Part shown: positions 49,695 through 58,106 of the stretch, one piece after another
Layout: each line of letters starts with the position of its first letter
Position numbering within the stretch: position 1 is the stretch's first letter
Source of the DNA: Pseudomonas frederiksbergensis
GTDB lineage: Bacteria > Pseudomonadota > Gammaproteobacteria > Pseudomonadales > Pseudomonadaceae
Assembly (NCBI RefSeq): GCF_900105495.1
Contig: NZ_FNTF01000002.1
Coordinates: forward strand, 3,323,501-3,387,500
Length of the DNA: 64,000 nt
Direction: 5' to 3'
Position numbers and translations under genes: made by a program
Notes under the pieces: model-generated
Databases searched by the model: none
What the model saw: the letters and a program-made list of their open reading frames with translations, nothing else
Told to the model about the DNA's origin: nothing

Positions 49695-50043
49695 TTACGT
49701 CGCCTACCTCGCCGGGATGCTTCGCTAAGTGTTGCAGCCCGGCTGCTCTCAATTGTCGCAACACCTTTTCACTTGGCTCGTAAGGTGTCGTGACACAGCG
49801 CAGCATCTTGGCCTGGGTCTCGAAGTCTGCGCCGATCAGGTTCATCAGCAACAGCTGGTAAGCCTCCCGCTGATTGTTAATGCTGTGGGCTTTCATCACT
49901 CGATGCAGGTCAGGTTTGAACACCCCGGCCACTTCGATCTGAAACTTTCCAATGCCCAGGGCTGCGTCCTTTGCTGCTGACTTCTCTCGCTTCCTGCGCT
50001 GCTTGAGCGCTTCCGCCGTCGGCTGCTGCTGTTCCTCGGCCAT
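49675..50043 (-). CDS. Phage early protein of prophage 2, paralogue-like to 65..361
   Basis: 122 residues from ATG 50043 (GAGGCAGG upstream). A basic N-terminus (LKQRRKREKSAAKDAAL), then FKPDLHRVMKAHSINNQREA and PYEPSEKVLRQLRAAGLQHL. Like 65..361 in layout and in lying after an HTH-type gene. It suggests that both prophages share left-arm ancestry. Confidence 0.55.
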   Translation of the reverse strand: MAEEQQQPTAEALKQRRKREKSAAKDAALGIGKFQIEVAGVFKPDLHRVMKAHSINNQREAYQLLLMNLIGADFETQAKMLRCVTTPYEPSEKVLRQLRAAGLQHLAKHPGEVGDVIIDPCQ

Positions 50044-50124
50044 GGCCTGCCTCTTCAATTCCGTGGGCCGGTATATCCAGCCATGTCTGTCGTCGGCGCT
50101 GGCGCACCTGGTTGCTGATGCGCC

Positions 50125-50640
50125 TCATGCTGAGGCCGGGAAGTCGAGCGAGTAATCGGCGATCAAGCATCGGCACAACGTTTCGCTGATTTCCAAATGC
50201 CTGCTGGCCTTGTAGCGCGTCAAACCCGCCGCTTTGCATCCCATCAAACGAGTAGCCAGGGTGAGCGGTGGTGGTCCGTCCGCGCTTGCTCTTTTGCTCT
50301 TCGATCGTTCTGTACTTGTAGGCCGGCTTCGGCGCCTGCAGCACGCCTGGGCTGTCCATGCAGGCGCCGGTCGGAATCAGTTGAGACTGACCACCAGAGA
50401 AAAAAGGCAGCCTTCGCCGCCTCCAGTGCACTTTGCCGCTTTGCAGCCTCTTCGATTGCTGGGCCCTTATCAAGATGTTCGTGAGTTGAGGGTGATGCCG
50501 TGAAAGCGGCCGATACGGCGCAAGGTCATGCGACTGATGCCGAGTTGTTCGGCGATAGCCATTTGGCTAATGTTGGCCTTGGCCACCCGCCGGATGCGCG
50601 GTACTAGCTTAGCCTCTTCCTTGCGGCGCTCCTCAAGAGT
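50125..50640 (-). pseudogene. Decayed HTH regulator gene
   Basis: RIRRVAKANISQMAIAEQLG, ISRMTLRRIGRFHGITL in one frame (stop at 50470) and LTRYKASRHLEISETLCRCL, IADYSLDFPASA in another (stop 50125) match the first and second HTH blocks of 1092..1436. At least two frameshifts lie between. Confidence 0.5.
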
Positions 50641-50711
50641 TCGCTGGTGGGCGTCGCGAACTTGATGCCGTACAGCGCGGCGATGTAGTTGATGGTCCGA
50701 GTCGCTTATCC

Positions 50712-50921
50712 GGCACGCCACTGGGCAAGCGGACTGGAAGTTCTTCTTCAGGAGGAAGAACAAGGCCTACTGGCTCGATCCGGTCGAGGCGGTCATCCCG
50801 AAGCGCCTGATCGACTACTTCAATGAGCTGTCCGCCAAGCACGGTATCCACACTAACCCAGGGCAGCGCACCTGGTACGCCGCTAAGGAGAAGAAACTCG
50901 GTGACGATATGAAGCGTTAAT
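50712..50921 (+). pseudogene. Terminase large subunit fragment
   Basis: Reads NKAYWLDPVEAVIPKRLIDY, FNELSAKHGIHTNPGQRTWY, AAKEKKLGDDMKR then TAA. This matches residues about 215-275 of the intact terL at 18749..20239 (NKAYWLDPTDVVIPQRLTDY) with many substitutions. The upstream part is shifted in frame. Confidence 0.85.
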
Positions 50922-51028
50922 CCCCGTCGATGATCCCGATCTCGGTGGGGTTACGTATGCGAGATCTGGGGGCCAACATCGGCCCAGTCAAATAAGAGGG
51001 GCGTGCGGATTTGCGCATCGCCGTGGCT

Positions 51029-51315
51029 GGTGATGGCTTCAAGTACCTTGGCCGTGGCTGATTCAGGTTACCGGGCGGGCGAACTATGCGGCGTGCGGTG
51101 AAGCCTTGGGTGTGGAGATGGTCAATCACTCCGAGCTGCGCGAGCAACCGCAACACGCCTGGCCTGTCTGCCGCCTGGTTCTGAGCGACAAAAGATTGAA
51201 CACACTGGCTGATGCTGGCTACTTCGAGCGGATTACGCGCCGTATCAATGGCGGGGTCAACGGGCAGGCTGACCGGTTGGCATTGTGGAAGAAAGCCCGC
51301 GAGGTACTGACATAA
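51029..51315 (+). pseudogene. Frameshifted GH19 (chitinase-like) endolysin, C-terminal part
   Basis: GDGFKYLGRG then a premature TGA; one missing base near 51058 restores LIQVTGRANYAACGEALG, then SDKRLNTLADAGYFERITRR and INGGVNGQADRLALW, the GH19 phage endolysin end. The N-terminus with the catalytic glutamate is absent. Confidence 0.8.
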
Positions 51316-51398
51316 CCAGCGAACGGAGACGGCGGCAGCCTTGAATAAAATCTTGTGGCCCGACACACTTCCGCTACCCCTTTAGAGAGTATTGCTCA

Positions 51399-51518
51399 AT
51401 GTTGACATCGGAACTTATATCGATTCTTCGCGGAGAAATTGACAGGGCAAAAGGGAGCGGCCTATCAGACGTTTCACTCGATAGCTTTTCGAAGCTGGTC
51501 GACATGATTGAGACGTGA
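51399..51518 (+). CDS. 39-residue peptide
   Basis: ATG 51399, TGA 51516-51518; MLTSELISILRGEIDRAKGS, GLSDVSLDSFSKLVDMIET, helical and acidic. Overlaps the next gene by about 10 bp. Confidence 0.4.
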   Translation: MLTSELISILRGEIDRAKGSGLSDVSLDSFSKLVDMIET

Positions 51519-51996
51519 GTCACGTCAAACACCGGAAAACGTTGAACACGTGCAGGCTCGTCTGGAGCAGTTCAAGTCTAACTTGGTGGATTGGCAAAAT
51601 AATAATCAGCGAGATCATGAGAGCCTGCTGGAGATGTTGCGGGCGACTATCGCGACGTCTCATTTAGCTATTAAGAGTGCCTTAATAATTAATGGGGGGG
51701 CCGCTGTCGCCTTTCTGGCATTCCTTGGAACAGCTTGGTCGCGTTTTAGCGGCGCAACGGTCAAGGGACTCTTGGCTGTGTCACTGGAGCATTTCGTTAT
51801 TGGGGTTATGTTTACTGGATTGGGCGCGTGCTTGGCGTATGTGTGCCAGGCGGCATTCGGCGGGGAGTTTGGCAAGCAAAGCAAAAACATTGGAGAAATA
51901 CTTCGCTGGGTCGCAGTTCTTCTTATTCTCGGTTCGTTTTGGAAATTCTACGAGGGATGCATGGCGGCGCTTCAGGCTTTCACAAGTGCAGGGTGA
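51508..51996 (+). CDS. Membrane protein next to the outer att site
   Basis: 162 residues from TTG 51508 (a GTG 42 bp further in is possible). A polar helical start (VQARLEQFKSNLVDWQNNNQ), then spans SALIINGGAAVAFLAFLGTA, FVIGVMFTGLGACLAYVCQA and ILRWVAVLLILGSFW. This arrangement, coil then three spans, is common in cargo genes; no function known. Confidence 0.55.
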   Translation: MRRESRQTPENVEHVQARLEQFKSNLVDWQNNNQRDHESLLEMLRATIATSHLAIKSALIINGGAAVAFLAFLGTAWSRFSGATVKGLLAVSLEHFVIGVMFTGLGACLAYVCQAAFGGEFGKQSKNIGEILRWVAVLLILGSFWKFYEGCMAALQAFTSAG

Positions 51997-52200
51997 TTTT
52001 TGCCATTGATAGATAGCCTGGGAAGGAGTTTCAATGAGAAGTAGTGGAAGTTGCAGTCGGCAGGACGCCGGGAACGATGGGAGAGTGGCTCAGTGACTTT
52101 CCGAGTGACTTTGTCAAACACAGTTGCGCACTGTTGGGCATCGTTGCAGCGAGCGCCAGGCGCGAAGCCTTATATTTGGCGGGTTTCAGCGATCTAAGCT

Positions 52201-52249
52201 TGCATGGGGTGCTAGGGGTCGAGTGTTCGAATCACTCCGTCCCGACCAT
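52201..52249 (+). other. Attachment-site core, outer copy (attR of the tandem array)
   Basis: 49 bp identical to 45751..45799. Followed by a strong terminator, as expected at the 3' end of a tRNA gene. No full tRNA is present in the window: the intact gene should be at the far left end of the array. Confidence 0.8.
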
Positions 52250-52256
52250 ATTTTTC

Positions 52257-52291
52257 AAGGGGTTGCGAGATTTTATCTCGCGACCCCTTTT
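52257..52291 (+). terminator. Strong terminator after the att core
   Basis: AAGGGGTTGCGAGAT pairs with ATCTCGCGACCCCTT (one mismatch) around a TTT loop, then T-rich. Probably the native terminator of the tRNA used as attB. Confidence 0.8.
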
Positions 52292-53041
52292 TATTATTCG
52301 GCGTTTTTACCCCCACAAAACCACTGGCTCTGGTGTGAGTTCACGCCGTTTTTGGCCCTTTTTCGCGCTGCCTTTGGCACCAATCCTGTTTGATATTTCT
52401 CTTCCTTTCTCAGCTTTTTCGCATGTCAGATGGTCTTGCCTAACGCCTTGTTTCCGGGCAATTAGGGCGTTTTCCCTCACCCGCTCCGCGACGCTAAACC
52501 CTGGAAGCTCAGTTCCGATTCTTCGTTCTTAACGGTCACCATCCCAAATCAGCGAAACCGGCTGTACGTCACGCGGGTCGTGCCTTTGAAGACAAACGGA
52601 AGCAGCGAAAGCCGGACTTCCGATTGTGCGCTAGGGAAACGGAATAGAGCGCGGGGAGGGCGCATCTATTCGAATTGATTGCTGACGGGCTGTGGGCCTT
52701 GTGAAGCCTCGTTGATTACAAAGCCCAGGGGCCGATATGGAATCAAACCATCGCGTCCGAGAGCCTGACTCAAACCTCCAAATTCGACGTTTTTGGGCCC
52801 AAATCGCAGTGCCAAACAGACCGCAAATTCACCCGATTTCTTGCTGTTTTGGTGACAAACCATTTTGCAGGTAGTTGGCACCGATTGAGTGCCGCTGAAC
52901 CCTCGAAAGATCCGTCGGCCGCGGTTTCTAGCGGTCAGCTCGGAATCTCTTGCAAGGTCCTGGTCGGTGCCAAATCCGCTGCTAACTCACAAAAACCACC
53001 GGCTCTGGGTGGGGCCTATGGTTAGATCGGTGGCGACGAAT
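52292..53041. other. Host interval without convincing genes
   Basis: Short frames on both strands have unlikely composition and no ribosome sites. A frame at 52666..52881 (minus, 71 codons) is the longest coherent one but has no family. A hairpin near 52987-53012 (CCACCGG region) may end the gene at 53042. Confidence 0.4.
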
Positions 53042-53791
53042 TCAGCTTGCCGTGTTGAAGCTCCGATTAAATTCAACTACGTCATGATGAGAGGGATTTT
53101 TGGCGAACAGGGCAGAGAGTTGCGCATTGAATGCCTCTCGCTTCTGCGCTGCGACTCCCTTGACTGCGGCATTCAACATGGGACGCATCTCATCAGCGGT
53201 GTAATCGCAGCAGTACGCTGGCGTACAAGGTTGTTGACGCCATGAGTCCTCCAGGCGGCCACTGTCGACTGGCTCGAATCCAACTTCATTGACAAGTTGC
53301 ATCACGAGACGCTTGTGATTTGCATCGTCACCAGCAACGGCGACTCCCAGACGGTTTTCCGCACCTTTTGGCTTACCAAGATTTTCTAGCGAATAAGCCA
53401 GAATATTATTGAATGCCTTGATCACCGGTCGGCCAAGCTGCTCGCTAACCCAGACGCTCTCCGTTTGACCATTTTCCAAAGCAGCGATGCGCTCGTCTCT
53501 CAGGCCTGGGTAGTAATTACTCGTGTCGATCACTGGAACCGAAGATGGCAATGCCGCCAGCAGGTTATTGGGAAGAGCCGCCATGGCTGGTTGGGGGATG
53601 GAAACAATCACAGTATCGGCGCCGTCGAAGACATCGTTCAGATCGCAAGCAATAGCACCCGCTTCCTTGGCAAAAGTGCTTACCGAGTCTTTTCCGCGAG
53701 AGTTGGCGACGCTGACCTCATGGCCAGCAGTGACGAGCTTTCGGGCAAGGGTTCCGCCGATAGACCCAATACCAACGATCGCGATTTTCAT
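53042..53791 (-). CDS. NAD(P)-binding oxidoreductase, F420-reductase-like
   Basis: 249 residues. N-terminal Rossmann motif IAIVGIGSIGGTLARKLVTA, then GHEVSVANSRG, VIVSIPQPAMAALP and VIDTSNYYPG. This is the family of predicted dinucleotide-binding enzymes near NADPH:F420 reductase. Divergent from an HxlR regulator, which probably controls it. Substrate unknown. Confidence 0.8.
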   Translation of the reverse strand: MKIAIVGIGSIGGTLARKLVTAGHEVSVANSRGKDSVSTFAKEAGAIACDLNDVFDGADTVIVSIPQPAMAALPNNLLAALPSSVPVIDTSNYYPGLRDERIAALENGQTESVWVSEQLGRPVIKAFNNILAYSLENLGKPKGAENRLGVAVAGDDANHKRLVMQLVNEVGFEPVDSGRLEDSWRQQPCTPAYCCDYTADEMRPMLNAAVKGVAAQKREAFNAQLSALFAKNPSHHDVVEFNRSFNTAS

Positions 53792-53892
53792 AATGCCTCC
53801 AGAGATTCAAAGTCTGGATACGTTAGTATTCGTACTGCAGGTTCAGCAAGAACCGACGATTTAGTCTGTAACCCACCAAAAGGTAAGTATCG

Positions 53893-54300
53893 ATGGCGCG
53901 TGAGTGGGAATGTGAGAACCCTTTACGACGGCAGGCCTGGTCTGCCGCTATAAACGCCACGCTTCGCGTTTTGGAGGGCAAATGGAAAATTGTGATTATC
54001 AATGAGTTGATGGCCGCTAAAGGCCGGCCGCTTCGGTTCTCCGAACTGGAGAAGCTCATTCCCGATGTCACGCAGAAGATGCTCATTCAGCAATTGAAAG
54101 GGCTTCAGCAGGACGACATCGTTCAGCGTACCGTATACCCAGAGGTGCCGCCGCGGGTGGAGTACGCGCTAACGGCGCTGGGGCATGCACTCGGCCCGGC
54201 TATGACTGCCCTTATAGACTGGGCTGAGCTTCGTCATCAGCACGAGGCAAAGGGCATAAACCTGTCTAGCGTTAGCGACAATGAGCTGTTGGAACGCTAA
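53893..54300 (+). CDS. HxlR-family transcriptional regulator
   Basis: 135 residues. ATLRVLEGKWKIVIINELM, RPLRFSELEKLIPDVTQKML, IQQLKGLQQDDIVQRTVYPE then VPPRVEYALTALGHAL is the HxlR winged helix. AAAAGGTAAG precedes the ATG. Its partner is the divergent oxidoreductase 101 bp away; such regulators usually sense reactive electrophiles or redox stress. Confidence 0.9.
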   Translation: MAREWECENPLRRQAWSAAINATLRVLEGKWKIVIINELMAAKGRPLRFSELEKLIPDVTQKMLIQQLKGLQQDDIVQRTVYPEVPPRVEYALTALGHALGPAMTALIDWAELRHQHEAKGINLSSVSDNELLER

Positions 54301-54373
54301 TGCGCCATGTTGGGCTACCCAAAACGTCAGCTCGTTTCAAATCTGATCAGCTGTGGTTTCAAAACGTAGATTT

Positions 54374-54397
54374 GTGACTATGTATTTGTTTGGTCAC
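54374..54397. promoter_or_regulatory. TetR operator 1, upstream of tetR
   Basis: GTGACT, 12 bp, GGTCAC. 36 bp before the regulator start; implies autoregulation. Confidence 0.7.
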
Positions 54398-54433
54398 ATT
54401 GTAAGTCCTCGATAGGGTGAGTAAGCTATTTCC

Positions 54434-55054
54434 ATGAATCAGCCATCAATATCTTCGCCTAGCCCCCGTGGCCCAATCGATCACGAGATTCGCGATCAAA
54501 TTGTCGCGGCGGCCAACGAACACTTCAGTCAATACGGCTATGGCAAAACCACGGTTTCCGACCTGGCCAAGGCCATCGGGTTTTCAAAGGCCTACATCTA
54601 CAAATTTTTTGATTCCAAGCAGGCGATCGGTGAAGCCATCTGCGCAAATTGTCTGGCAGAAATCGTCGTGGCTGTGGAGAAGGCTATCAATGTAGAAGAC
54701 CTGTCGCCGACGGAGCGCTTTCGACGTTTGGTCAAAACGGTGATCGCTACAGGTGTGAATTTGTTCTTTAACGACCGAAAACTCTATGACATTGCAGCGT
54801 TCGCAGCGTCGGAAAGCTGGCCCAGTACGCAGGCTTATGAGGCACAGATCAAACGCTTCGTGTTGCAAATCGTGCGAGAGGGGCGAGAGATTGGCGAATT
54901 TGAACGCAAGACTCCGCTGGACGAGACAGTAGAAGCGATACATCTCGCGCTGCGGCCATTCGTTAACCCCTTGCTGCTGCAGTACAACCTCGATTTTGTC
55001 GAGGAGGCGCCCACGCTCACCTCCAACCTCATCTTGCGTAGCCTCATGCCTTGA
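54434..55054 (+). CDS. TetR-family repressor of the efflux locus
   Basis: 206 residues. The HTH is QIVAAANEHFSQYGYGKTTV then SDLAKAIGFSKAYIYKFFDS. The C-terminal ligand domain is variable. Four 24-bp sites with GTGAC-N14-GTCAC lie near this gene and the pump genes, so it is expected to repress itself, the outer-membrane factor and the MFP-RND operon until a ligand binds. Confidence 0.9.
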   Translation: MNQPSISSPSPRGPIDHEIRDQIVAAANEHFSQYGYGKTTVSDLAKAIGFSKAYIYKFFDSKQAIGEAICANCLAEIVVAVEKAINVEDLSPTERFRRLVKTVIATGVNLFFNDRKLYDIAAFAASESWPSTQAYEAQIKRFVLQIVREGREIGEFERKTPLDETVEAIHLALRPFVNPLLLQYNLDFVEEAPTLTSNLILRSLMP

Positions 55055-55161
55055 CCTTCGGCTAAGGTTTATCGCATATCGCGGGTACCCGTCAGAATCT
55101 TCAATGGCTTTTCACTTTGCCCTTCTTCCATCCCTCGAAGGGCATTTTATTTATCTGTGAT

Positions 55162-55185
55162 GTGACCATTTGTCGATTTAGTCAC
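55162..55185. promoter_or_regulatory. TetR operator 2, without an obvious target
   Basis: GTGACC, 12 bp, AGTCAC. It lies between the tetR stop and the convergent outer-membrane-factor stop; no gene with a ribosome site follows. Confidence 0.6.
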
Positions 55186-55315
55186 ATGAGTAAACAGGGC
55201 GGTTCCTCTCTTCTAATGCTTCATCTCGTCAGTCAGTGAGCGAAGCCCGCTCTCGGGTTTTGGTAGTAGCTGAAAGAAGAGGGGCGTGCATTAAGTGCCG
55301 CGTCATCCGGTTAAG

Positions 55316-56776
55316 TCATCGGGTCGCTACAGGCTGGGCGTCAGGCGGTTGCCAGCCGCCACCAAGCGCTTTGAATGCCGCGACCGCCGCCTGTGCCGAT
55401 TCCGTTCGTGCTTGCGCTCGGGCATCGGAAGCCTGCAGCATCGTCTCGTCGGCATGAAGGACATCGATCAGGCTGGCCGTACCTTTCTGATAGGCAATGA
55501 ATGACGATTGGCGAGCTTGCGTCAGAGACGCCTCTCCCCCGGTGAGGGTGGTTGCTTGAGCTTCCCGATTTACCAGTGCGGAGAACGCGTTCTCGACATC
55601 CTCGGTGGCGCGCAGCACAGACTGACGGTAAGCGGCCAGGGTTTCGGCTTCCTGTCCCTTGGCTTGGTCGATCTGGGCGTTTATGCGACCGAAGTCGAAG
55701 AGTCTCCAGCGTAACCCCAATACACCCGCCGACTGGCTGGCTCCGCCGGTAAAAAGGTTGCCTGCGGATACAGCCGTGGCACTGCCCAGCAATGCGCTCA
55801 GGGAGAATTTCGGGTAGTACTCGGCAATCGCCTCCCCGATGCGTGCATTTGAGGCTGCGAGATGGCGCTCAGCAACAATGAGATCTGGCCTGCGGCGCAG
55901 CAGATCGGCCGGCGTTCCCGTGGCCTTTATCTGCGGCGCTACAGGAATGTTCCCCGTATTTGCCAATTGCGTGCGGTGAGTGCCTGGCGGCGTGCCGAGC
56001 ATGACATCCAGTGCATTCATGGCAGCATCCAGGCCGGTCTGCAGGGCCGGCACTGTCGCTTGGACCTGCGATAGTGCCCCCTCAGTCTGACGAACCTGAT
56101 AGTTGGCGGCGAGGCCCTTGCTGTAGAGCAATTGGACTTTCTCTAGTAGCTCCTGCTGCGTTTTGACTTGTCGGTTCGCAATGTCCAACCGGGTCTGCAA
56201 TCCGCGGATAGTGATGTAGATATCGGCGGTCTGCGCGGCGATGGTCAGTCGTGTGGCAGCGACACCCGCTTCGGAAGCCTGGTACTCGGCCAGTGCAGCC
56301 TCGCGTCCGCGTCGCAATCCGCCAAAGACGTCCACCTCCCAACTGGCATCGAGGTTGACCTCGTAGGAACTTCCGTACCGATCATAGCCAGGCGTTGAGT
56401 TCAACACCTGGCCGAGTGGGGTCTCGATTGACTGGTAGGAACGCGCGGCTTGGCCGCTGATGTTTCCCGAGGGTAGTAAAGCGGCATTTGCGGCGCCTAG
56501 TCCTGCCCGTGCCTGGGTTACTCGCGCCGACGCCTGCGCTAGATCCAGGTTCTGCTCAAGTGCCTTGGAGACGAAGTCGGCGAGCAGTGGATCACCAAAG
56601 CCTTCCCACCAGGCGACAAGACTGGCAGGCGTCACCCCAGGCCTCTGTTCGACAGAAGGCTGACCCAAGTAACGGTCCGAAAGCGGGGCGTCCGGACGGT
56701 GATAGTCCGGACCGATCGCGCAACCTGTCATCAAGCTGGCACTCACCAAGAGAGCAACGGGGCGGAGGGGAGGCAT
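55316..56776 (-). CDS. RND outer-membrane factor lipoprotein (NodT/OprM-type)
   Basis: 486 residues from ATG 56776 (AAGGAGCC upstream). Signal peptide and lipobox PVALLVSASLMTGC, then AIGPDYHRPDAPLSDRYLG. Two OEP repeats: DLAQASARVTQARAGLGAAN and TPADLLRRRPDLIVAERHLA, the latter the conserved LLRRRPDL. It forms the trimeric exit duct for the pump encoded divergently. Confidence 0.9.
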   Translation of the reverse strand: MPPLRPVALLVSASLMTGCAIGPDYHRPDAPLSDRYLGQPSVEQRPGVTPASLVAWWEGFGDPLLADFVSKALEQNLDLAQASARVTQARAGLGAANAALLPSGNISGQAARSYQSIETPLGQVLNSTPGYDRYGSSYEVNLDASWEVDVFGGLRRGREAALAEYQASEAGVAATRLTIAAQTADIYITIRGLQTRLDIANRQVKTQQELLEKVQLLYSKGLAANYQVRQTEGALSQVQATVPALQTGLDAAMNALDVMLGTPPGTHRTQLANTGNIPVAPQIKATGTPADLLRRRPDLIVAERHLAASNARIGEAIAEYYPKFSLSALLGSATAVSAGNLFTGGASQSAGVLGLRWRLFDFGRINAQIDQAKGQEAETLAAYRQSVLRATEDVENAFSALVNREAQATTLTGGEASLTQARQSSFIAYQKGTASLIDVLHADETMLQASDARAQARTESAQAAVAAFKALGGGWQPPDAQPVATR

Positions 56777-56802
56777 TGAGGCTCCTTCAATTGAGCATGT
56801 TT

Positions 56803-56826
56803 GTGACCATGTTACGTTATGGTCAC
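56803..56826. promoter_or_regulatory. TetR operator 3, outer-membrane-factor side
   Basis: GTGACC, 12 bp, GGTCAC; a perfect six-base dyad, 27 bp before the outer-membrane-factor start. Confidence 0.75.
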
Positions 56827-56924
56827 TTCCTGTCAATCGACGCTTGTTCAGTCAAGTTCGAATTTGACTCAGCGTATACGGCGAATTAGCCGCTGAGGTG
56901 GAAGGGCTTAGAACTTCATAGCGT

Positions 56925-56960
56925 GTGACCGTTGACATAAATGGTCACTAGACTGAGAAT
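56925..56960 (+). promoter_or_regulatory. Pump operon promoter with TetR operator 4
   Basis: Operator GTGACC-N12-GGTCAC at 56925-56948. TTGACA (56932-56937), 17 bp, GAGAAT (56955-56960) form the promoter, so the -35 lies inside the operator: a bound repressor excludes polymerase. Confidence 0.75.
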
Positions 56961-56996
56961 ATGACGCCTGTCCTATTTGTTTAAGTAAGGGAACCT

Positions 56997-58106
56997 ATGC
57001 GCCGGCTTCGACCTTTCCCCATTGCCGCTTGCTTGTTGCCTCTCGTCCTGACGGCATGTGGCGACTCATCCACCGTTGACGATCCACGCACGCATGCCCC
57101 TTTGGTGAGGTCCACTGCTGTTCAGGCTTCGTCCGATGTCTCGCGTTCTTTCAGTGGTGTCGTGGTTGCCCGCGTCCAGGGCGACCTGGGCTTTCGGGTA
57201 TCAGGCAAGGTGCTTGAGCGTCTGGTTGACACCGGTCAGACCGTTAAGCGTGGTCAGCTACTCATGCGCCTTGACCCAATCGACCTGGGGTTGCAGGCGC
57301 GAGCGCAGCAAGAGTCGGTCATAGCCGCACGGGCCCGAGCCAAGCAGACAGCAGATGACGAGGCGCGATACCGCAGTCTGGTTGCCGCAGGCGCTATTTC
57401 TGCATCGGCCTACGACCAGATCAAAGCCGCAGCGGATACCGCAAAGGCGCAGCTTGGCGCTGCAGAAGCGCAGGCTGACGTTGCCCGTAATGCTTCTGGT
57501 TATGCGGTGCTGCTTGCCGATTCCGACGGCGTGGTGGTGGAGACGCTCGCCGAGCCAGGACAAGTTGTCAGCCCGGGACAGCCCGTGGTTCGACTGGCGC
57601 GGGCAGGACAGCGCGAAGCCATCGTGCACCTGCCCGAGACGTTGCGCCCCGCAGCAGGATCCACTGCGCAGGCGACGCTTTATGGCAATTCCACGGATGC
57701 TGTTACAGCAAAGCTCAGGCTGCTGTCTGACTCGGCCGACCGAATGACACGCACCTTCGAGGCGCGGTACGTGCTTGAGGGCGCGTTGGCCAATGCACCG
57801 ATAGGTTCGACCGTCACACTTCGGATCGCTGAAGTCATCACGCAAGGGCAGGGGCTGCAAGTACCGATCGCTGCCGTTTATGACCCAGGCCAAGGCACGG
57901 GCGTGTGGGTGATCGCCGGTACGCCGGCGAAGGTGACCTGGCGACCTGTACAAGTCCTGGGCTTGAGCGACGACACAGTGCGAGTCGCGGGCGACCTCAA
58001 AATCGGCGAGCAGATCGTAGCGTTAGGCGCACATTTGTTGCGCGAAGGTGAAGAGGTGAGATTGCCTCAACAGGATGACGAAAAAGTTGCCGGGGGGCGT
58101 CCATGA
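56997..58106 (+). CDS. RND membrane fusion protein
   Basis: 369 residues from ATG 56997 (AAGGGAAC). Lipoprotein signal PIAACLLPLVLTAC (cysteine about 21). Lipoyl-type halves GDLGFRVSGKVLERLVDTGQ and DSDGVVVETLAEPGQVVSPG, coil between, then beta-barrel and end. It connects the RND transporter to the outer-membrane factor. ATGA overlap with the next gene. Confidence 0.9.
   Translation: MRRLRPFPIAACLLPLVLTACGDSSTVDDPRTHAPLVRSTAVQASSDVSRSFSGVVVARVQGDLGFRVSGKVLERLVDTGQTVKRGQLLMRLDPIDLGLQARAQQESVIAARARAKQTADDEARYRSLVAAGAISASAYDQIKAAADTAKAQLGAAEAQADVARNASGYAVLLADSDGVVVETLAEPGQVVSPGQPVVRLARAGQREAIVHLPETLRPAAGSTAQATLYGNSTDAVTAKLRLLSDSADRMTRTFEARYVLEGALANAPIGSTVTLRIAEVITQGQGLQVPIAAVYDPGQGTGVWVIAGTPAKVTWRPVQVLGLSDDTVRVAGDLKIGEQIVALGAHLLREGEEVRLPQQDDEKVAGGRP

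Noticed and set aside
49786..49797. GTGTCGTGACAC as a copy of the dispersed palindrome
   Set aside because: Different sequence (a compact dyad without CGCG arms) inside a coding region.
50917..51366. Minus-strand frame ending in a YLTGPM-like string as a second DUF4406 relic
   Set aside because: Only a short resemblance (SYLTGPM, NPTEIG) in a frame antisense to the GH19 remnant; too little to support.
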